The notes beneath the pieces are model-generated. The model had not been told where the DNA came from and did not search any database. It saw only the letters and a list, made by a program, of their open reading frames with translations. This document shows, one piece after another, positions 27,589 to 37,284 of a stretch of 64,000 bases of DNA (position 1 is the first letter of the stretch; every line of letters begins with the position of its first letter). The stretch comes from Microcystis novacekii Mn_MB_F_20050700_S1. GTDB taxonomy: Bacteria; Cyanobacteriota; Cyanobacteriia; Cyanobacteriales; Microcystaceae. The position numbers were made by a program, and so were the translations under genes. The stretch spans positions 1 through 64,000 of the forward strand of contig SFAU01000079.1 in the NCBI GenBank assembly GCA_007096045.1, read 5' to 3'.

Positions 27589-28674
27589 ATGTTTGTTGAT
27601 CATATTCATTTTTATGTAGAATCGGCCAAAAAATGGCGAGATTGGTTGGTGCGGGTGATGGATTTTCAGGCGATCGCAAGTTTAGTTAATCTCCACACGC
27701 ACACGGAAATAGTTGGCAATGGCATCCAAAAAGATAAAACTAAACAGATTATTTTTATCTTATCTTCTCCCTTAAATTCCCTTAGTCCCGTGGCGGAATT
27801 TTTAGGTAAATATCCTGAAGGTGTGGCTGATGTAGCTTTGCAAGTGGAGGATTTAGACAGTTTAGCTAGGAGAATTAAACAGGATATTTTTATTCAGGAA
27901 AGTGCTTTTTCTAGGGGGAAGATAAAAAGCTGTCAAATCTCTAGCATTGCTAATCTCAAACATACGTTAATTGAAAGACAGGGAATCACGCCAATTTTAG
28001 CCGATCCTAATCTGATTGAGTATGATAGTAAGGAACAATATAATCAGGATATTCTGGCAATTGATCATTTAGTTTTAAATGTTTTTCAAGGAAATTTAGA
28101 GTTAACAGCCAATTGGTATGAGGAAAATTTAGGCTTTAAAAAAAGGCAAACTTTTACTATTAAAACGGAGCGTTCTGGTCTTTATTCGCAGGTACTTATT
28201 CACCCAGAAACCGAATTAAAATTGCCAATTAATGAACCAGATAGTAACAGTTCTCAAATTCAAGAGTTTTTAGATATTAATCAAAAATCTGGCATTCAAC
28301 ACATCGCTTTAAAAACAGAAAATATTGTAAAATTAACTCAAAAATTAAGAGAAAGGAAAGTAGAATTTTTATCAGTTCCCAACAGTTATTATCAACAAAT
28401 TAACTATCAAAAAACAGATTTTAATATTGCTGATTGGGAATGGTCAGAAATTAAAAAACAGGAAATTCTCATTGATTTTGAACAAAATAGTCATTCCCTC
28501 CCAGAAAAGCCGACTTTACTGCAAATTTTCACTAAACCAATTTTTTCTCAGCCGACTTTCTTTTTTGAATTAATCGAGCGACGTCATGCTGCTAGAGGTT
28601 TTGGAGAAGGCAACTTCCAGGCCTTATTTGAAGCGATCGAACGGGAACAAATAGAGAGAGGAACTTTCGATTAA
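27589..28674 (+). CDS. hppD: 4-hydroxyphenylpyruvate dioxygenase-like protein (VOC superfamily)
   Basis: A 361-residue protein with two vicinal-oxygen-chelate modules. VDHIHFYV opens the first. AIDHLVLNVF and IQHIALKTENIV carry the two metal-binding His of the C-terminal half, FFFELIERR supplies the Glu, and the C-terminus GFGEGNFQALFEAIERE is diagnostic for HPPD. In cyanobacteria the enzyme makes homogentisate for tocopherol. The ATG at 27589 is chosen over an upstream TTG at 27577 because it opens directly on the first VOC strand. Confidence 0.85.
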   Translation: MFVDHIHFYVESAKKWRDWLVRVMDFQAIASLVNLHTHTEIVGNGIQKDKTKQIIFILSSPLNSLSPVAEFLGKYPEGVADVALQVEDLDSLARRIKQDIFIQESAFSRGKIKSCQISSIANLKHTLIERQGITPILADPNLIEYDSKEQYNQDILAIDHLVLNVFQGNLELTANWYEENLGFKKRQTFTIKTERSGLYSQVLIHPETELKLPINEPDSNSSQIQEFLDINQKSGIQHIALKTENIVKLTQKLRERKVEFLSVPNSYYQQINYQKTDFNIADWEWSEIKKQEILIDFEQNSHSLPEKPTLLQIFTKPIFSQPTFFFELIERRHAARGFGEGNFQALFEAIEREQIERGTFD

Positions 28675-28705
28675 AGTCAGGAAAGCGATAATTTTTCCCG
28701 TCAGA

Positions 28706-29242
28706 CTAGGGACGATAACGTAATTCAATCACATCTTTTTTGATCGTGACATCATAGGAACCAAAAAAGGCTTGTCCCAAGAGTCCTAATCCTTCCATTT
28801 GGGGAGAAATACCAACAATCTGATTAGATAAAACCACTTCTCCAACCTTAACAGAATTAATGCGACCAAGATAAACAGTAACGACACCGCCGGCGGTATG
28901 AGCGAGTACCTCCCTTTCCCGTTTGACTTTCATCGCTTGTGCCATGGCATCGGTGAGGACGATGCCACTAGCTCCCGTATCAAAAAGCATTTCATAATAG
29001 TGACGGTTATTAAAAACTACCATCACCGTGGGAATGCCGTTAACCCGGCGTTGAATCGGTAGCTGATAAACTTGCGGGGAATTTTTCCTATTTCTAGACG
29101 AACCGCCACAGAGACGGCTAAGATCTATGTGTTGTCCATCTGCTCTTTGGAGAAAGCATTCCGATTGAGCGAGAGTCGTAGGGGTGAAGGGAAATAACAG
29201 CAGGGTGCTGGCCAATGCGATCGCAGAAAGAGACTTATTCAT
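28706..29242 (-). CDS. Exported retropepsin-like aspartyl protease
   Basis: A 178-residue protein from ATG 29242 (MNKSLSAIALAST), which gives a clean signal peptide ending near TLAQS. An upstream in-frame start would add 20 residues before the signal and is unlikely. MLFDTGASGIVLT (about residue 88) is the DTGAS active site of single-domain, clan AA (TIGR02281-like) proteases, and LLGQAFFGSYDVTI is the matching hydrophobic glycine flap. It probably works as a dimer in the periplasm. It shares its strand with the hit gene 83 bp upstream. Confidence 0.85.
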   Translation of the reverse strand: MNKSLSAIALASTLLLFPFTPTTLAQSECFLQRADGQHIDLSRLCGGSSRNRKNSPQVYQLPIQRRVNGIPTVMVVFNNRHYYEMLFDTGASGIVLTDAMAQAMKVKREREVLAHTAGGVVTVYLGRINSVKVGEVVLSNQIVGISPQMEGLGLLGQAFFGSYDVTIKKDVIELRYRP

Positions 29243-29325
29243 GGGTTCAACATCGAGAAGACCGACTCGGAAAAGAACGCTTCTAGTTCTAGAATTCCCC
29301 AAAAATGCGGGAAAATAACAGGAGT

Positions 29326-29667
29326 TTAACCGGGGGGCCAGGTCATTAGGCGATCGCCTAAGAGATGGACATGAAGATGATCGACGGTTTGACCTCCATG
29401 TTCCCCATTATTGATCACCACTCGATAACCTTGACTTAATTTGACTTCGGCGGCCACCTTTTTAACAGTTAGTAACAAATGTCCCAATAGATCTCGATCG
29501 CTTTCGCTGGCTTCCTCTAGTTTCGGAATCGGTTTTTTGGGGATAATGAGGATATGGGTGGGTGCCTGGGGATTAACATCTCGAAAAGCGAGAACCAGAT
29601 CATCTTCATAGACGATCGAGGCAGGGATTTCTTTACGGATAATTTTGCTAAAAATAGTCTCACTCAT
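29326..29667 (-). CDS. hinT: HIT family hydrolase (HinT-like)
   Basis: A 113-residue histidine-triad nucleotide-binding protein. DHLHVHLLG gives the H-x-H-x-H triad near the C-terminus, and IFSKIIRKEIPA with VYEDDLVLAFRDVNPQAP the N-terminal core. HinT enzymes hydrolyse purine nucleoside phosphoramidates. The ATG at 29667 (MSETIFSK) is preferred over TTG at 29673. Confidence 0.93.
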   Translation of the reverse strand: MSETIFSKIIRKEIPASIVYEDDLVLAFRDVNPQAPTHILIIPKKPIPKLEEASESDRDLLGHLLLTVKKVAAEVKLSQGYRVVINNGEHGGQTVDHLHVHLLGDRLMTWPPG

Positions 29668-29847
29668 AGACAAATTACTTTTTTTTCAACTATACCATTA
29701 AGCTCTCAGCTTTTCTGGCTAGGTTATCCCGATAAATAGGGTGATTTTCTGGGTAAATTCCCAGATAAAATCATTTTTATGCGGAAAACTAGCCTAACAT
29801 CCTGTTTCATTTTCCTAAGAACTCACTTTATTTTTACTTGAGCCAAA

Positions 29848-31374
29848 ATGTTAGCAAGGGTTTGGAGTGCGGCAATTATCGGCATCGATGCCATTAAAAT
29901 CGGGGTAGAGGTGGATGTATCGGGGGGATTACCCGGAATTGCCGTGGTGGGTTTACCCGATACCGCCGTGCAGGAGTCAAAAGAAAGGGTAAAAGCTTCC
30001 CTAAAAAATGCCGGATTTGCCTTTCCCATCCGCAAAATTGTCATCAATTTAAGTCCCGCCGATATCCGCAAAGAGGGGCCGATTTATGATTTACCGATTA
30101 GTATCGGCATTTTAGGGGCTTCCGAACAGGTAGAAGCCGATTTATTGGGGGATTTTCTCTTTTTAGGTGAATTATCCCTCGATGGTAGTTTGCGTGCCGT
30201 GGCGGGGGTTTTACCCATTGCTGCTGCCGCCGAAAAAATGGGGATCAAGGGTTTAGTGGTTCCCGCCGATAATGCCAAAGAAGCGGCCGTGGTTAAAGGC
30301 GTACAAGTGTATGGGTTTCGTCATCTATCGGAAGTGGTAAATTTCTTAAATGAACCCGATCGCTATTCACCGATGACTTTTAACGCTGCCGAAGAATTTG
30401 GGCGATCGCAGGTAAATCTCCCCGATCTCAAGGATGTCAAAGGCCAAGCAATTGGCCGTCGGGCCCTGGAAATTGCCGCAGCTGGAGGTCATAACCTAAT
30501 TTTTGTCGGGCCACCGGGCAGCGGTAAAACCATGTTAGCGCGACGTTTACCCGGTATTCTGCCGCAGTTAACCTTTGCCGAATCCCTAGAAGTCTCCCAG
30601 ATTCATTCCGTCGCCGGATTACTGAAGGATCGAGGTTCCTTGGTGCGCGAGCGTCCTTTTCGCAGTCCCCATCACTCCGCTTCCGGAGCGGCGCTGGTGG
30701 GAGGTGGTACTTATCCCCGACCGGGAGAAATCTCCCTTTCTCACCGTGGTATTTTATTTTTGGACGAATTAACGGAATTTAAGCGCAGTGTCTTGGAATA
30801 TCTCCGACAACCCCTAGAGGATGGTTATGTGAGCATTTCTCGCACTCGTCTTTCTGTCGCTTTTCCGGCCCGTTTTACCCTGGTGGCGAGTACCAATCCC
30901 TGTCCCTGTGGTTATTACGGCGATTCGGTTCAACCCTGCAGCTGTTCAGTGCGACAACGGGAACAGTATTGGGCGAAATTATCGGGGCCGCTTTTAGACC
31001 GTATTGACCTACAAGTGACGGTAAATCGCCTGAAACCAGAAGAAATGACCCAAGAGAGTCGGGGAGAAGCTTCTGAGCAGGTGCGGCAACGGGTAGAAAG
31101 GGCCAGACAAAAGGCCAGCGATCGCTTTCAAAATACGGGGATTCGCTCTAATGCGGAGATGAATTCCGAGCATTTGCGGCGTTTTTGCGCTCTTGATCAG
31201 AGCAGTCGCCATATTTTAGAAGGGGCAATCCGAAAATTGGGTTTATCGGCCCGAGCAATGGATCGCATTCTCAAAGTTGCCCGCACCATTGCCGATTTAG
31301 GAGATAGTGAAATGCTGAAAAGTTCCCACGTTGCCGAAGCAATTCAGTATCGCACTCTCGATCGTTTAAGTTAA
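29848..31374 (+). CDS. comM: YifB/ComM family Mg chelatase-like AAA+ ATPase
   Basis: A 508-residue protein. The N-terminal ChlI-like domain (IGVEVDVSGGLPGIAVVGLPD) precedes Walker A FVGPPGSGKTMLARRLP (about 220), Walker B ILFLDELTEF, and a four-cysteine segment CPCGYYGDSVQPCSC. The C-terminal Mg-chelatase helical domain ends SHVAEAIQYRTLDR. ComM promotes branch migration in natural transformation in Vibrio and Haemophilus; the same role here is inference. Sequence and length are complete. Confidence 0.93.
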   Translation: MLARVWSAAIIGIDAIKIGVEVDVSGGLPGIAVVGLPDTAVQESKERVKASLKNAGFAFPIRKIVINLSPADIRKEGPIYDLPISIGILGASEQVEADLLGDFLFLGELSLDGSLRAVAGVLPIAAAAEKMGIKGLVVPADNAKEAAVVKGVQVYGFRHLSEVVNFLNEPDRYSPMTFNAAEEFGRSQVNLPDLKDVKGQAIGRRALEIAAAGGHNLIFVGPPGSGKTMLARRLPGILPQLTFAESLEVSQIHSVAGLLKDRGSLVRERPFRSPHHSASGAALVGGGTYPRPGEISLSHRGILFLDELTEFKRSVLEYLRQPLEDGYVSISRTRLSVAFPARFTLVASTNPCPCGYYGDSVQPCSCSVRQREQYWAKLSGPLLDRIDLQVTVNRLKPEEMTQESRGEASEQVRQRVERARQKASDRFQNTGIRSNAEMNSEHLRRFCALDQSSRHILEGAIRKLGLSARAMDRILKVARTIADLGDSEMLKSSHVAEAIQYRTLDRLS

Positions 31375-31429
31375 GTAGGTAGGTGTCAAAAATTGTCAGT
31401 TCCCCCCTTATTAAGCTATCCATAGTCTT

Positions 31430-31676
31430 GTCGAACTACTGATCTCTGGCCGAAGTCTCACGGCCGAAGCCCACAAGACGGCTAGGCTTGCCGCCATTAG
31501 GGGGTTTAGGGGCAATTTGCCCAGTGACTCGTTTTAACAGTGGTCTTGCTAACCTGGAATTACTAGGCCACTTTTCTGATGGAAGTGTTGCCCTTTTCAT
31601 CGGTTTCGATAATTCTCTGGCGAAGGTCTATTGATAGTGATGGCATGATATTCTCTGCATTAAGTGCTGTTGTCAT
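31430..31676 (-). pseudogene. IS630-family transposase N-terminal remnant
   Basis: From ATG 31676 the reverse strand reads MPSLSIDLRQRIIETDEKG, then NTSIRKVA, the N-terminal helix-turn-helix of IS630-type transposases. Two stops follow, then FQVSKTTVK and, after a frameshift, QIAPKPPNGGKPSR. The order matches an intact transposase broken by point mutations and indels. It fills much of the gap between comM and hyuB. The flank at 31378-31405 (GGTGTCAAAAATTGTCAG) recurs at 45852. Confidence 0.7.
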
Positions 31677-31758
31677 ACCCCCCCATTGTACTTCTTGGTT
31701 ACAGAATCCGCCGTAATCACTGATAACTGATCACTGATAACTGATAACTGACTTTCCT

Positions 31759-33330
31759 ATGTACCCTCTCAATTCTCACCGCACAGAAATAACTACCGTT
31801 GCCGATCCTATTTATCTGGAAATCTTTAAAAATCTCTATCAATTTATTGCCGAAGAAATGGGGATTACTCTCCAAAATACGGCAGCAAGTGTCAATATTA
31901 AAGAGCGCCTAGACTTCTCCTGTGCTATCTTTGATGAGGTGGGAAATTTAATCGCTAATGCCCCTCATATTCCTGTACATTTAGGCTCTATGGCCGATAG
32001 TGTTAAAAGTTTAATTCAGGATAAAATGGAGACGATTCGTCCAGGGAATGTTTATCTGGCTAATAATCCTTATAATGGCGGTACTCACCTGCCAGATGTC
32101 ACAGTAATTAGTCCTATTTTTGACCAACAAAATCAGGAAATATTATTTTATATTGCCTCCCGGGGACATCAAGCCGATATCGGTGGAATTACCCCCGGTT
32201 CTATGCCTCCCCACTCTGTCCATATTAGCGAAGAGGGAATTTTATTCGATAATTTTTTGCTGGTAGCGGCGGGCAAGTTTCGGGAACAAGAATTAATTAA
32301 TCACTTAACTAATAGTCCTTTTCCCGCACGCAATATCGCCCAAAATATTGCCGATTTTCAAGCACAAATAGCCGCTAATGCCAAGGGGGAAAGAGAATTA
32401 CATAATATGGTTGATCGCTACAGATTAGCTATGGTTAAAGCCTATCAACAGTTCGTTCAAGATAATGCCGAATTAGCGGTTAGAAAAGCTATATCTGTCT
32501 TAAAAGATGGTGAATTTACCTATTATTTGGATAACGGTGCTGTCATCAAGGTCAGAATCAGCATAGATATTGATAATTGTCAAGCGACCATTGATTTTAC
32601 TGGCACATCTGAGCAGTTAAATAATAATTTTAATGCACCCCTAGCAGTGACGAGAGCGGCGGTTTTATACGTTTTTCGTACCCTTGTGGAGGAGGCAATT
32701 CCTTTAAATGCTGGCTGTTTCAAACCCCTCCATTTAATTATCCCTTCTGGCTGTTTTCTTAATCCCGTTTATCCAGCGGCCGTAGTAGCGGGAAATGTGG
32801 AAACTTCCCAGGCAATAGTTAATGCTTTATACGGTGCTTTAGGTATTCAAGCAGCCAGCCAAGGGACGATGAATAATTTCACTTTTGGCAATCAAGAATA
32901 TCAATATTATGAGACTATTTGTGGTGGTTCTGGTGCGGGGGCAAATTTTGCGGGAACCGCTGCCGTACAAACCCAGATGACTAATTCCCGTCTTACCGAT
33001 CCGGAAGTATTAGAAATGCGCTATCCTGTGTTAGTAGAAAGTTTTAGTATTCGCCATGATAGTGGCGGTAAGGGACAATATTCTGGAGGTGATGGTGTGA
33101 TGAGAAGGATTAAATTTCAAGAGGCCATGACTGCTAATATTTTATCCAGTAATCGCCTGATTCCCCCCTTTGGACTAGCGGGAGGAAAAGCTGGTAAAAT
33201 AGGACGTAATGCCGTGGAAAGAAACGATGGAACTATCGAAGAATTGCCCGGTACTGCTACTGTAGAAATGAACCCCGGTGATATTTTTATTATTGAAACC
33301 CCCGGCGGTGGTGGCTATGGAAATTGCTGA
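31759..33330 (+). CDS. hyuB: Hydantoinase B/oxoprolinase family protein
   Basis: A 523-residue HyuB-type subunit. AEEMGITLQNTAASVNIKERLDFSCAIFD at the N-terminus, RGHQADIGGITPGSMPP in the middle and GDIFIIETPGGGGYGN at the C-terminus are family hallmarks. HyuB normally works with HyuA, either as a separate gene or fused as 5-oxoprolinase. No hyuA lies in this window; only an IS630 remnant precedes it. The substrate is uncertain. Confidence 0.9.
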   Translation: MYPLNSHRTEITTVADPIYLEIFKNLYQFIAEEMGITLQNTAASVNIKERLDFSCAIFDEVGNLIANAPHIPVHLGSMADSVKSLIQDKMETIRPGNVYLANNPYNGGTHLPDVTVISPIFDQQNQEILFYIASRGHQADIGGITPGSMPPHSVHISEEGILFDNFLLVAAGKFREQELINHLTNSPFPARNIAQNIADFQAQIAANAKGERELHNMVDRYRLAMVKAYQQFVQDNAELAVRKAISVLKDGEFTYYLDNGAVIKVRISIDIDNCQATIDFTGTSEQLNNNFNAPLAVTRAAVLYVFRTLVEEAIPLNAGCFKPLHLIIPSGCFLNPVYPAAVVAGNVETSQAIVNALYGALGIQAASQGTMNNFTFGNQEYQYYETICGGSGAGANFAGTAAVQTQMTNSRLTDPEVLEMRYPVLVESFSIRHDSGGKGQYSGGDGVMRRIKFQEAMTANILSSNRLIPPFGLAGGKAGKIGRNAVERNDGTIEELPGTATVEMNPGDIFIIETPGGGGYGNC

Positions 33331-33457
33331 ACGATAACTTTAATTTTAATTAAGTACCTAAGCAAAATTAAGTAAGTGGTTATAATTAAATTAAAGATGG
33401 ATCCCCCCTTAATCCCCCCTTAATAAGGGAGGTGTCTGACGATTTACTGATTAAATC

Positions 33458-34501
33458 ATGACAATTATCTTAGCGATCGAAACCAGTTGCGATGAAACGG
33501 CCGTGGCTATTGTTAACAATAACCAGGTGTTGAGTAGTGTGGTTTCTTCTCAAATTGATCTCCATCGTCTCTATGGTGGTGTTGTGCCAGAAATGGCCTC
33601 CCGACAACACCTAGAAACTATTAATTTTTGTCTAGAAAAAGCTTGGCAAGAAACGGGTTTAACTTGGTCAGAAATTGATGGGATAGCCGTCACAGTTGCT
33701 CCCGGTTTAGTAGGTGCTTTAATGGTGGGAATGACAGCAGCCAAAACCCTCGCTATTGTCCACGATAAACCCTTTATCGCCATTCATCATCTCGAAGGTC
33801 ATATCTACGCTTCCTATCTCGCTGAAGCTGATCTTAAACCTCCTTTTTTATCTCTTTTAGTCTCTGGGGGTCATACCAGTTTAATTCATGTGCAGGACTG
33901 CGGCAAATATCAACAATTAGGAACCACTAGAGATGATGCAGCCGGAGAAGCTTTTGATAAAGTGGCACGATTATTAAACTTAAGTTATCCGGGTGGTCCG
34001 ATCATCGATCGCATGGCCAAAGATGGTAATCCCCAAGCTTTTCCCTTACCTGAAGGTAAAATATCTTTACCAACCGGCGGTTTTCATGCCTACGATTCCA
34101 GTTTTAGTGGTTTAAAAACAGCCGTTTTGCGCTTAGTAGAGAAATTCGAGCCAGATAATTTACCTGTAGCTGATATAGCCGCTAGTTTTCAAGACACGGT
34201 AGCCAGAAGTTTAACCCGTCGGACAATCAATTGTGCCTTAGATTATGGCTTAAAAACTATTGCGATCGGGGGAGGAGTGGCTGCTAATAGTGCCTTAAGA
34301 AATCATCTGGAAACTGCCGCCAAAAATCATCATTTAACCGTCTATTTTCCGCCGCTTAAACTCTGTACCGATAACGCCGCTATGATTGCTCGTGCTGCCG
34401 TTGATCATTATGATCGTGGTCATTTTTCTGACCTTTCTCTCGGTGTTCGTTCCCGTTTACCTTTAAGCGAAGTTATGCAATTATATAATATTAGTTTCTA
34501 G
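33458..34501 (+). CDS. tsaD: tRNA N6-adenosine threonylcarbamoyltransferase TsaD
   Basis: A 347-residue ASKHA-fold protein that transfers threonylcarbamoyl to A37 of ANN-decoding tRNAs with TsaB and Tsa[13 protein letters not shown] opens the fold, HLEGHIYA carries the metal-binding His pair, and [10 protein letters not shown] and [12 protein letters not shown] are nucleotide-binding loops. Length is normal. It starts 127 bp after hyuB, downstream of CCCCCCTTAA repeat units. Confidence 0.96.
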   Translation: MTIILAIETSCDETAVAIVNNNQVLSSVVSSQIDLHRLYGGVVPEMASRQHLETINFCLEKAWQETGLTWSEIDGIAVTVAPGLVGALMVGMTAAKTLAIVHDKPFIAIHHLEGHIYASYLAEADLKPPFLSLLVSGGHTSLIHVQDCGKYQQLGTTRDDAAGEAFDKVARLLNLSYPGGPIIDRMAKDGNPQAFPLPEGKISLPTGGFHAYDSSFSGLKTAVLRLVEKFEPDNLPVADIAASFQDTVARSLTRRTINCALDYGLKTIAIGGGVAANSALRNHLETAAKNHHLTVYFPPLKLCTDNAAMIARAAVDHYDRGHFSDLSLGVRSRLPLSEVMQLYNISF

Positions 34502-34589
34502 CCGTCAGTATTCAGAATTGAAGAGATTGCTTTTATCTAAGTAGTCGTGCAAAATTAATTTCCTAGTCGAGACAGGAGACCTTTCAGTA

Positions 34590-34851
34590 TTTGCCGAAAT
34601 GCCGAGAATCAGCAATGATCAGTGACTCTTAAATTAGTACAAAAATATGAACAATCGCGTGTAAGCATCCCACCGAAAAGCTAATGCGCGGGGGGTTTGG
34701 GGGCGGCGCCACGCCCCCAACGGGGGGTTTGGGGGGTAGAACCCCCCAAAAGCTGGGATTGAGTGATAAAATCGGAAGTAATGCCCGATTTTAGCCGAGA
34801 GTTTCCCCGTAAAAATCCCAATTGGTAGATTTACAAAAATGAGATGCACCC
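34590..34851. mobile_element. F1 MITE copy 4 ending 3 bp before truB
   Basis: Its right end, TTTACAAAAATGAGATGCACCC, finishes at 34851, and the truB ATG starts at 34855. The interior (GCATCCCACCGAAAAGCTAA, then GGGGGCGGCGCCACGCCCCC) matches the other copies in inverted orientation. The left terminus is degraded. The element therefore supplies the whole immediate 5' leader of truB. Confidence 0.8.
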
Positions 34852-34854
34852 AAA

Positions 34855-35736
34855 ATGTTTGGCTTTTTAAATCTCAATAAACCCCCCGATTGGACTTCTC
34901 ACGATTGCGTGGCCAAAGTCCGAAAAATTCTTAAGACTAAACGAGTCGGCCATGGCGGAACTTTAGATCCTATGGCTACGGGAGTTTTACCGATCGCCGT
35001 CGGGGCTGCCACCCGATTACTGCCCTATTTACCCGAAAATAAGGCTTATCGGGCAAAAATTCAGTTAGGACTCAGCACCGATACCGATGATATTACAGGA
35101 AAAGCGATCGCCACTTATCCCTGTCCCGATTTAACTTTAGAGGCAGTTCAGCCTTATTTAGCGGAATTTATCGGTAATATCGCCCAGATTCCGCCGATGT
35201 ATAGTGCTATTCACAAGGATGGTCGCCGTCTCTACGAATTGGCTCGCAAAGGGGAAATAATCGCAGTGGAGCCTCGTCAGGTCAAAATTGACCAAATTAC
35301 GGTTTTAAGCTGGTTAGAGGGCGAATTTCCGCAAATAGAGCTAGATATTCACTGTGGATCGGGGACTTATATTCGTTCCCTGGCCAGAGATTTGGGCAAG
35401 GTGTTAGCTGTGGGTGGCACTTTAGCTGGTTTAACTCGCACGGAAAGCTGTGGTTTTCAATTAGCTGATAGTATTAATCTGGAAGCTTTAATGGCTAATT
35501 CCGAGGGTTTAATTTCGCCGCGCATTGCCTTGGCACATCTAGACTGGATTTCTTTCACGTCAGAGAGAGTTATCGATTGGTTTCACGGCAGAAAAATTAA
35601 TCTCACCGATACAAATGTTATCATCGGTTCTCTGGTGGCTGTGGAGTCTTTAGAGGCTCAATTTCTCGGCATTGGTGAGATAGTTTCACTAGAAGATGAA
35701 TACTACCTACAGCCTAAAATAGTTATTCAGCAATAG
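34855..35736 (+). CDS. truB: tRNA pseudouridine(55) synthase TruB
   Basis: A 293-residue protein. GFLNLNKPPDWTSHDCV is the TruB N-terminus, and GHGGTLDPMATGVLP contains the catalytic Asp. YRAKIQLGLSTDTDD and CGSGTYIRSLARDLG complete the core, and a short C-terminal extension resembles the cyanobacterial form. It makes pseudouridine 55 in the T-arm. There is no evident Shine-Dalgarno, because an F1 MITE ends 3 bp upstream of the ATG. Confidence 0.95.
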   Translation: MFGFLNLNKPPDWTSHDCVAKVRKILKTKRVGHGGTLDPMATGVLPIAVGAATRLLPYLPENKAYRAKIQLGLSTDTDDITGKAIATYPCPDLTLEAVQPYLAEFIGNIAQIPPMYSAIHKDGRRLYELARKGEIIAVEPRQVKIDQITVLSWLEGEFPQIELDIHCGSGTYIRSLARDLGKVLAVGGTLAGLTRTESCGFQLADSINLEALMANSEGLISPRIALAHLDWISFTSERVIDWFHGRKINLTDTNVIIGSLVAVESLEAQFLGIGEIVSLEDEYYLQPKIVIQQ

Positions 35737-35787
35737 GGTTAATAATCAACACTTTTTCTACATCTTAAGTATGCTTATCCAGATAAA

Positions 35788-36045
35788 CTAAGCTTTTTTA
35801 TCAACAGTATAAACCCACTGATTATGATTTTTTCTGGCCACGATTTTTTTAGAAGCGACCAAAGATTTTAGACAAAGATTGAGCATAGAAACGGGACGAT
35901 TTAAGCGTTGGCTCAATTCTTGAACTGTGATTCCTTGGGGATAAAATTGCATAAGTTCAAAAATTTGTGCGCTAGTATTTAATCCTTTTGTCGGACTAAT
36001 AATCTTGATAGCCAAGGCTAGTAATCGGGAGAAACGACAGGCCAT
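35788..36045 (-). CDS. Small winged-helix-like protein
   Basis: An 85-residue protein. SAQIFELMQFYPQGITVQELSQRLNRPVSMLN is a helix-turn-helix pattern, followed by a short wing-like VARKNHNQWVYTV. It could be a DNA-binding regulator or a small structural relative. It is convergent with truB and lies 100 bp downstream of hisC on the same strand. No family assigned. Confidence 0.6.
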   Translation of the reverse strand: MACRFSRLLALAIKIISPTKGLNTSAQIFELMQFYPQGITVQELSQRLNRPVSMLNLCLKSLVASKKIVARKNHNQWVYTVDKKA

Positions 36046-36146
36046 TAGACCCTTGTTTGTCGCTGCTTTGTTCCGATCGATCTAGCCTTTTTTTCGAGAA
36101 CTTATTAGGGTTTAAAATGCTAATAAAAACTCGACGGAAATAGAGA

Positions 36147-37193
36147 TTAATTTGTTCCCATAATCTCTTGAATGGCAGATAAAAGGCGATCAATCTCCCC
36201 ATCAGTGCCGATAGAAATCCGCACATAATTCTGAATGCGAGGATGTTTAAAGTATCGCACTAATATCTGACGCTCTTTCAGTTGATTATATAACTCACTG
36301 GCACTAATGTGGGGGGGAGAAGCGAGGATAAAATTAGCTTCCGAGTCAAAAACAATAAATCCCAACTCGCGCAAAGAAGTAATTAAACGGCTGCGGGTTT
36401 GACAGACTTTTTGCCAAACTTGCTCAAAATAATTATGGTGTTTTAAAGCTGCTGTGGCTAAAGTTTGAGCGATGCGATCTAAATTATAGGAATCACGCAC
36501 CTTATCCATCTGTTCGATAATTGCCCTCGAAGCAAAACCGAAACCGACTCTTAACCCCGCTAAACTATAACTTTTCGACATAGTGCGACTAATGATGACA
36601 TTATCGTAACGGGAGAGAAAATCGAGATGATTGTCATCACTAAAATCCACATAAGCTTCATCAATTAATACCAATCCCGACGCATTAGCACAGGTTGCTT
36701 CTAAATAGTCGCGCTCAAGATGTTTACCGAGGGGAGGATTAGGAGAAGCGAGAAAAATCAATTTCGCTTCTGGACAAATAATCGGTCCTTCCAATTCAAA
36801 TTTATCATTAGTGGGAAATTCGATAATATTTGCCCCGTGTACCCGGGCAATTGTCTCGTAAAGGGAATAGGTTAAATCCAAAAAAGCGACACTTTCCCCA
36901 GGGTTAACAAAAGTTCGCAGGGCGATATTAAGGATATCATCGGAGCCATTACCTGCGATTATCTGATTGGCTGTTATGCCGTATAATTCCGCCGCCGTTT
37001 GCCGTAACTCTTTGGAGATAGGATCGGGATAGAGTCGGACTTTTTCTAATTGCTCTTGCAGGTGGGCAAAAATTTCCGCCGGTGGGGGGTAGGGATTCTC
37101 ATTGGTGTTAAGTTTGGTAAATCCCGCAGTTTGGGGCTGTTCTCCCGGAGTGTAAGCGGGGGTTTGACGAACACAATCGCGTGTAGGTAGCAT
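36147..37193 (-). CDS. hisC: Histidinol-phosphate aminotransferase
   Basis: A 348-residue class I/II PLP aminotransferase. FTKLNTNENPYPPP is the HisC N-terminal substrate segment, GNGSDDILN binds the PLP phosphate, LVLIDEAYVDF holds the Asp that contacts the pyridine nitrogen, and SRTMSKSYSLAGLRVGF carries the Schiff-base Lys. The ATG at 37193 (MLPTRDCVRQTP) is chosen; an extension to 37265 adds 24 residues unlike the family. It is 92 bp downstream of ispG on the same strand. Confidence 0.93.
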   Translation of the reverse strand: MLPTRDCVRQTPAYTPGEQPQTAGFTKLNTNENPYPPPAEIFAHLQEQLEKVRLYPDPISKELRQTAAELYGITANQIIAGNGSDDILNIALRTFVNPGESVAFLDLTYSLYETIARVHGANIIEFPTNDKFELEGPIICPEAKLIFLASPNPPLGKHLERDYLEATCANASGLVLIDEAYVDFSDDNHLDFLSRYDNVIISRTMSKSYSLAGLRVGFGFASRAIIEQMDKVRDSYNLDRIAQTLATAALKHHNYFEQVWQKVCQTRSRLITSLRELGFIVFDSEANFILASPPHISASELYNQLKERQILVRYFKHPRIQNYVRISIGTDGEIDRLLSAIQEIMGTN

Positions 37194-37284
37194 GGACTCT
37201 CTGGGGCGGCAATTTCTAGCAAGCTTTTTATTATAGCTGATTATCAGGGGTTGAATAGATGTCAACCCCTACCGGTAAAACTAA

